A stretch of 64,000 nucleotides of DNA from assembly GCF_026625785.1 (NCBI RefSeq), contig NZ_CP113063.1, positions 620,001 to 684,000 of the forward strand. The letters run 5' to 3'. A model generated the notes under the pieces. That model was not told where the DNA came from, did no database searches, and saw only the letters and a list, made by a program, of their open reading frames with translations. Of this stretch, positions 61,812 through 64,000 are shown piece by piece. A program made the translations under genes and the position numbers. Positions within the stretch are counted from its first letter, which is position 1; every line of letters begins with the position of its first letter. The stretch comes from Gordonia sp. SL306. Lineage in GTDB: Bacteria; Actinomycetota; Actinomycetes; Mycobacteriales; Mycobacteriaceae.

Positions 61812-64000
61812 TCATTTCGCCAGCATTGCAGCGAGCGCCGGCCGATCGGGCAGGTCGTCGGGTTCCAGCGTGTAGCCGGACCGCACGTAGTGGAATGCGG
61901 CACGCACGTTCTCGAGTGGCACACCGGCCAATTGCGCCCAGGCGATCCGGTAGGCGGCGAGCTGGACGAAGAGCGGTTCCCGGCGCGCCGGTTCGGGCAC
62001 CGACCCCGTCTTCCAGTCGACCACCAACCAGCGCCCCCCGGCCTCGGCGAACACGGCATCGATCCGGCCGCGGATCACCGTCGGACCGATCACCGTCTCG
62101 AACGGCACCTCCACCTCGGTCGGGCTGCGCTGTGCCCAGGGCGACGCCAGGAAGGCATCACGCAGCTGATCGAGGTCGGCGTCGGGTGACGCGGTCCCGT
62201 CGGCGGCACCCGGCAACTCGTCGACATCGAGAAGGCGGGTCGCGCCGAACCACCGCTCGACCCAGGCGTGGAACGCGGTACCCCGGCGGGCCGTCGGGTT
62301 GGGCTGATAGGGCGTCGGGCGCCGTAGCCGTCGAGCGAAAGCGGCCTCGTCGGTGTCGAGCTCCACGAGCTGGCTCACCGACAGATGCGTCGGCAGCTCC
62401 ACGTCGACCTCCGCCTGATTGGTGCTGTGGTGTTCGGCCAGCAGGGCGGCCACCTCGGCGCGCCATGCGGCGATCTCCTCGTCGTCCTCTTCGTCTCCTG
62501 TCCGGTCGGACGCCGGGGCATCGAACAGTGCCGGCGCGTCGCGATCGGCGATCGCATCGAGGACCAGACGGGCCGCAGCCGTCACCGCGAAGCGGCGCTC
62601 GCCGAGCAGATCACGCGGCCACGACTCGCTGACGATCCGCTCTGCCAGCGGGTTGGCCGCACCATCGGTCGGCTCCGGTGCGTCGACATCGATCACCATG
62701 TCGGTCGAGTCCACGTCGGGGTCGGCGATGGACGCCGACATGATGGTGCGGATCTCCTCGAAGAACGGTGAACCGCCTCGCGGCTTGTCGCCGGTCTCGG
62801 ACCAGTGGTGAGCCGAGATCAACAATTCGTGCTTCGCACGGGTCAGGGCCACATAGAGCAATCTGCGATCCTCTTCGAGCCGCCGCCGGCCGATCGCCTC
62901 CTTGTGTTCGGTGAGCGTCGTCTCGAGTTCCTTGCGATCCGACACCGACCGCAGATCCAAGGCCGGGAACCCCTCCGCATCGGTCCCGTCGGCCAGATCG
63001 CCGCGCAGCGCCGCAGGCAACTCCTTGGCGCTGCCCAGCCACGTCGTGTCGGCGCGACCGCCGGGAAAGATGCCCTGACACAGATGTGGCAACACCACGA
63101 CATCCCACTCGAGGCCCTTCGCGGCGTGCACGGTGAGGATCTGAACCCGCTGTTCGGCGACCTCGATCCGACCGGGCTCGAGCCCCTTCTCGATGGTCTC
63201 CGCAGTGTCCAGGAACGCCAGCAGCCCCGGCAGATTCGCTCCCGGCCGGTCGGCGTATGCGGTCACATAGTCGGCGAAGGCGTCCAGGTGTTCACGCCCG
63301 GTGATCGCACCGCGCATGCGATGAGCCCGGATCTGCGCCTCCACCGCCACTCCGATGGTGTGTTCGACGTCGGCCACCAGTTCGGGGAGCGGTTGACCGA
63401 TCCGGCGACGCAACGACTCCAGCTGCGCGCCGAAGGCGCGGATACGGGCGTATCCCTCGCTGCTGTAGCGCTGTGCGTCACCCGGATCGACGATGGCATC
63501 CGCGATCCCGGCACGGTCGACGATCTCCGTGGGCAGGACCGCGTCGAGGGCATCGTCGAGCTCCTCCCGGGACGCCACCACGCCGGTCGAGCCATACGAC
63601 TCCACCGCGGCCAACTCGGTCGCGCGTCGCCACAGCGTTGCCAGATCACCGGCGCCGAGTTGCCATCGTGCACCGGTGAGCAGGCGCATCGCCGCGGTAC
63701 CGGCCATCGGGTCGGCGATGACCCGCAACATGGCAACGATGTCCTCGATCTCCGGGACATGGAGCAGGCCGCCGATACCGACGACCTCGGCAGGGATGCC
63801 CCGACTCTCCAACTCGGCAGCCAACGGGGCGGAATCCTCGTTGCGCCGCACCAGGATTGCCGTGGTGGGCGGCGGCGCGCCGGCAATCTCGGCGTCCCGG
63901 TAGTGCCGCTCCACACGATCAGCGACCCAGTTCCGCTCGTCGACGACGGTGTCGGCGAGTGCGAGTCGCACCGAACCGAGCGGGGCGTCGGGACGCGGTC
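61812..64000 (-). CDS. adnB: ATP-dependent helicase-nuclease AdnB (C-terminal part; 5' end outside window)
   Basis: An open frame of 728 residues enters from the right edge. It holds the C-terminal half of a UvrD-type helicase, with motif-IV/V/VI segments ILTVHAAKGLEWDVVVLPHLC and LYVALTRAKHELLIS. A RecB-type nuclease follows with GRIDAVFAEAGGRWLVVDWKTG and QLAAYRIAWAQL, the Asp/DWKTG/Gln-Tyr catalytic set. In mycobacteria AdnAB resects double-strand breaks. Position after the channel gene and the nuclease motifs favour AdnB over AdnA. AdnA should lie just upstream, beyond the window. Confidence 0.9.
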   Translation of the reverse strand, partial: PRPDAPLGSVRLALADTVVDERNWVADRVERHYRDAEIAGAPPPTTAILVRRNEDSAPLAAELESRGIPAEVVGIGGLLHVPEIEDIVAMLRVIADPMAGTAAMRLLTGARWQLGAGDLATLWRRATELAAVESYGSTGVVASREELDDALDAVLPTEIVDRAGIADAIVDPGDAQRYSSEGYARIRAFGAQLESLRRRIGQPLPELVADVEHTIGVAVEAQIRAHRMRGAITGREHLDAFADYVTAYADRPGANLPGLLAFLDTAETIEKGLEPGRIEVAEQRVQILTVHAAKGLEWDVVVLPHLCQGIFPGGRADTTWLGSAKELPAALRGDLADGTDAEGFPALDLRSVSDRKELETTLTEHKEAIGRRRLEEDRRLLYVALTRAKHELLISAHHWSETGDKPRGGSPFFEEIRTIMSASIADPDVDSTDMVIDVDAPEPTDGAANPLAERIVSESWPRDLLGERRFAVTAAARLVLDAIADRDAPALFDAPASDRTGDEEDDEEIAAWRAEVAALLAEHHSTNQAEVDVELPTHLSVSQLVELDTDEAAFARRLRRPTPYQPNPTARRGTAFHAWVERWFGATRLLDVDELPGAADGTASPDADLDQLRDAFLASPWAQRSPTEVEVPFETVIGPTVIRGRIDAVFAEAGGRWLVVDWKTGSVPEPARREPLFVQLAAYRIAWAQLAGVPLENVRAAFHYVRSGYTLEPDDLPDRPALAAMLAK

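Overview
The window is high-GC actinobacterial DNA from a mycolic-acid-type (Mycobacteriales) genome, most like Gordonia or a close relative. The evidence is a tmRNA with an ADKNQRDYALAA tag, WhiB7 with its leader, a mycoredoxin, UvrD2, an AdnB-type helicase-nuclease, an MCE protein, a FadD6-like synthetase, and gene orders resembling the Mycobacterium tuberculosis prfB-ftsEX-smpB block and the Rv3193c-Rv3202c block. Naming the genus is inference.

Region by region. 1-3.7 kb: end of a flavin monooxygenase, two alpha/beta hydrolases and a VOC protein. 3.7-9.5 kb: a 5.7-kb segment bounded by a 49-bp direct repeat, which is the 3' half of tRNA-Ala(GGC). The intact tRNA lies at the right end and only its 3' fragment at the left. 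Inside are a hemerythrin-domain gene, a 1129-aa SARP-ATPase regulator and a quinone-oxidoreductase-like gene. The hemerythrin and oxidoreductase promoters carry nearly identical 31-bp SARP-type operators (three repeats at 11-bp spacing, 8 bp before the -10), so the segment looks like a self-contained regulon on a tRNA-targeted island. 9.6-17.6 kb: DsbA-like thiol protein, phosphoglucomutase, secreted lipase, small hydrolase, FadD6-like acyl-CoA synthetase, carboxylesterase. 17.6-24.6 kb: tmRNA, then a leftward run read as prfB, mscS-like, Thr-rich membrane protein, ftsE, ftsX, smpB, alpha-galactosidase lipoprotein; SmpB and tmRNA are partners in ribosome rescue. 24.7-36.1 kb: hisN, VOC and MBL proteins, DUF2752, two acyl-CoA dehydrogenases behind tandem palindromic operators, a fluoride riboswitch with two crcB genes, a propionyl/acetyl-CoA synthetase, and a MarR gene facing an alpha/beta hydrolase that is broken by one missing base.

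36.2-44.9 kb: a compact cluster. Leftward and overlapping are GT2 glycosyltransferase, DUF2064/TIGR04282 protein, methyltransferase, cytochrome b561-like/sulfite-oxidase-like fusion and a small membrane protein. Rightward are a GT-C-like membrane protein, response regulator and histidine kinase. Convergent with the kinase are an MTA-phosphorylase-like gene and an NAD-dependent epimerase. This looks like an uncharacterised envelope or glycoconjugate pathway. 45-47.2 kb: initiator tRNA-Met, an orphan MCE gene, and a His-rich small membrane protein with a CRP-type site. 47.2-64 kb: conserved housekeeping and stress genes: UPF0182, PPA1309 family, PDZ-Lon-like protease, DUF2342 metalloprotease-like, a cyclodehydratase-like protein, an ABC1 kinase, whiB7 with a complete uORF/attenuator leader, uvrD2, mycoredoxin, nudC, a K+ channel, and the C-terminal part of adnB running off the right edge.

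No CRISPR array, IS element, integrase or rRNA gene was seen.
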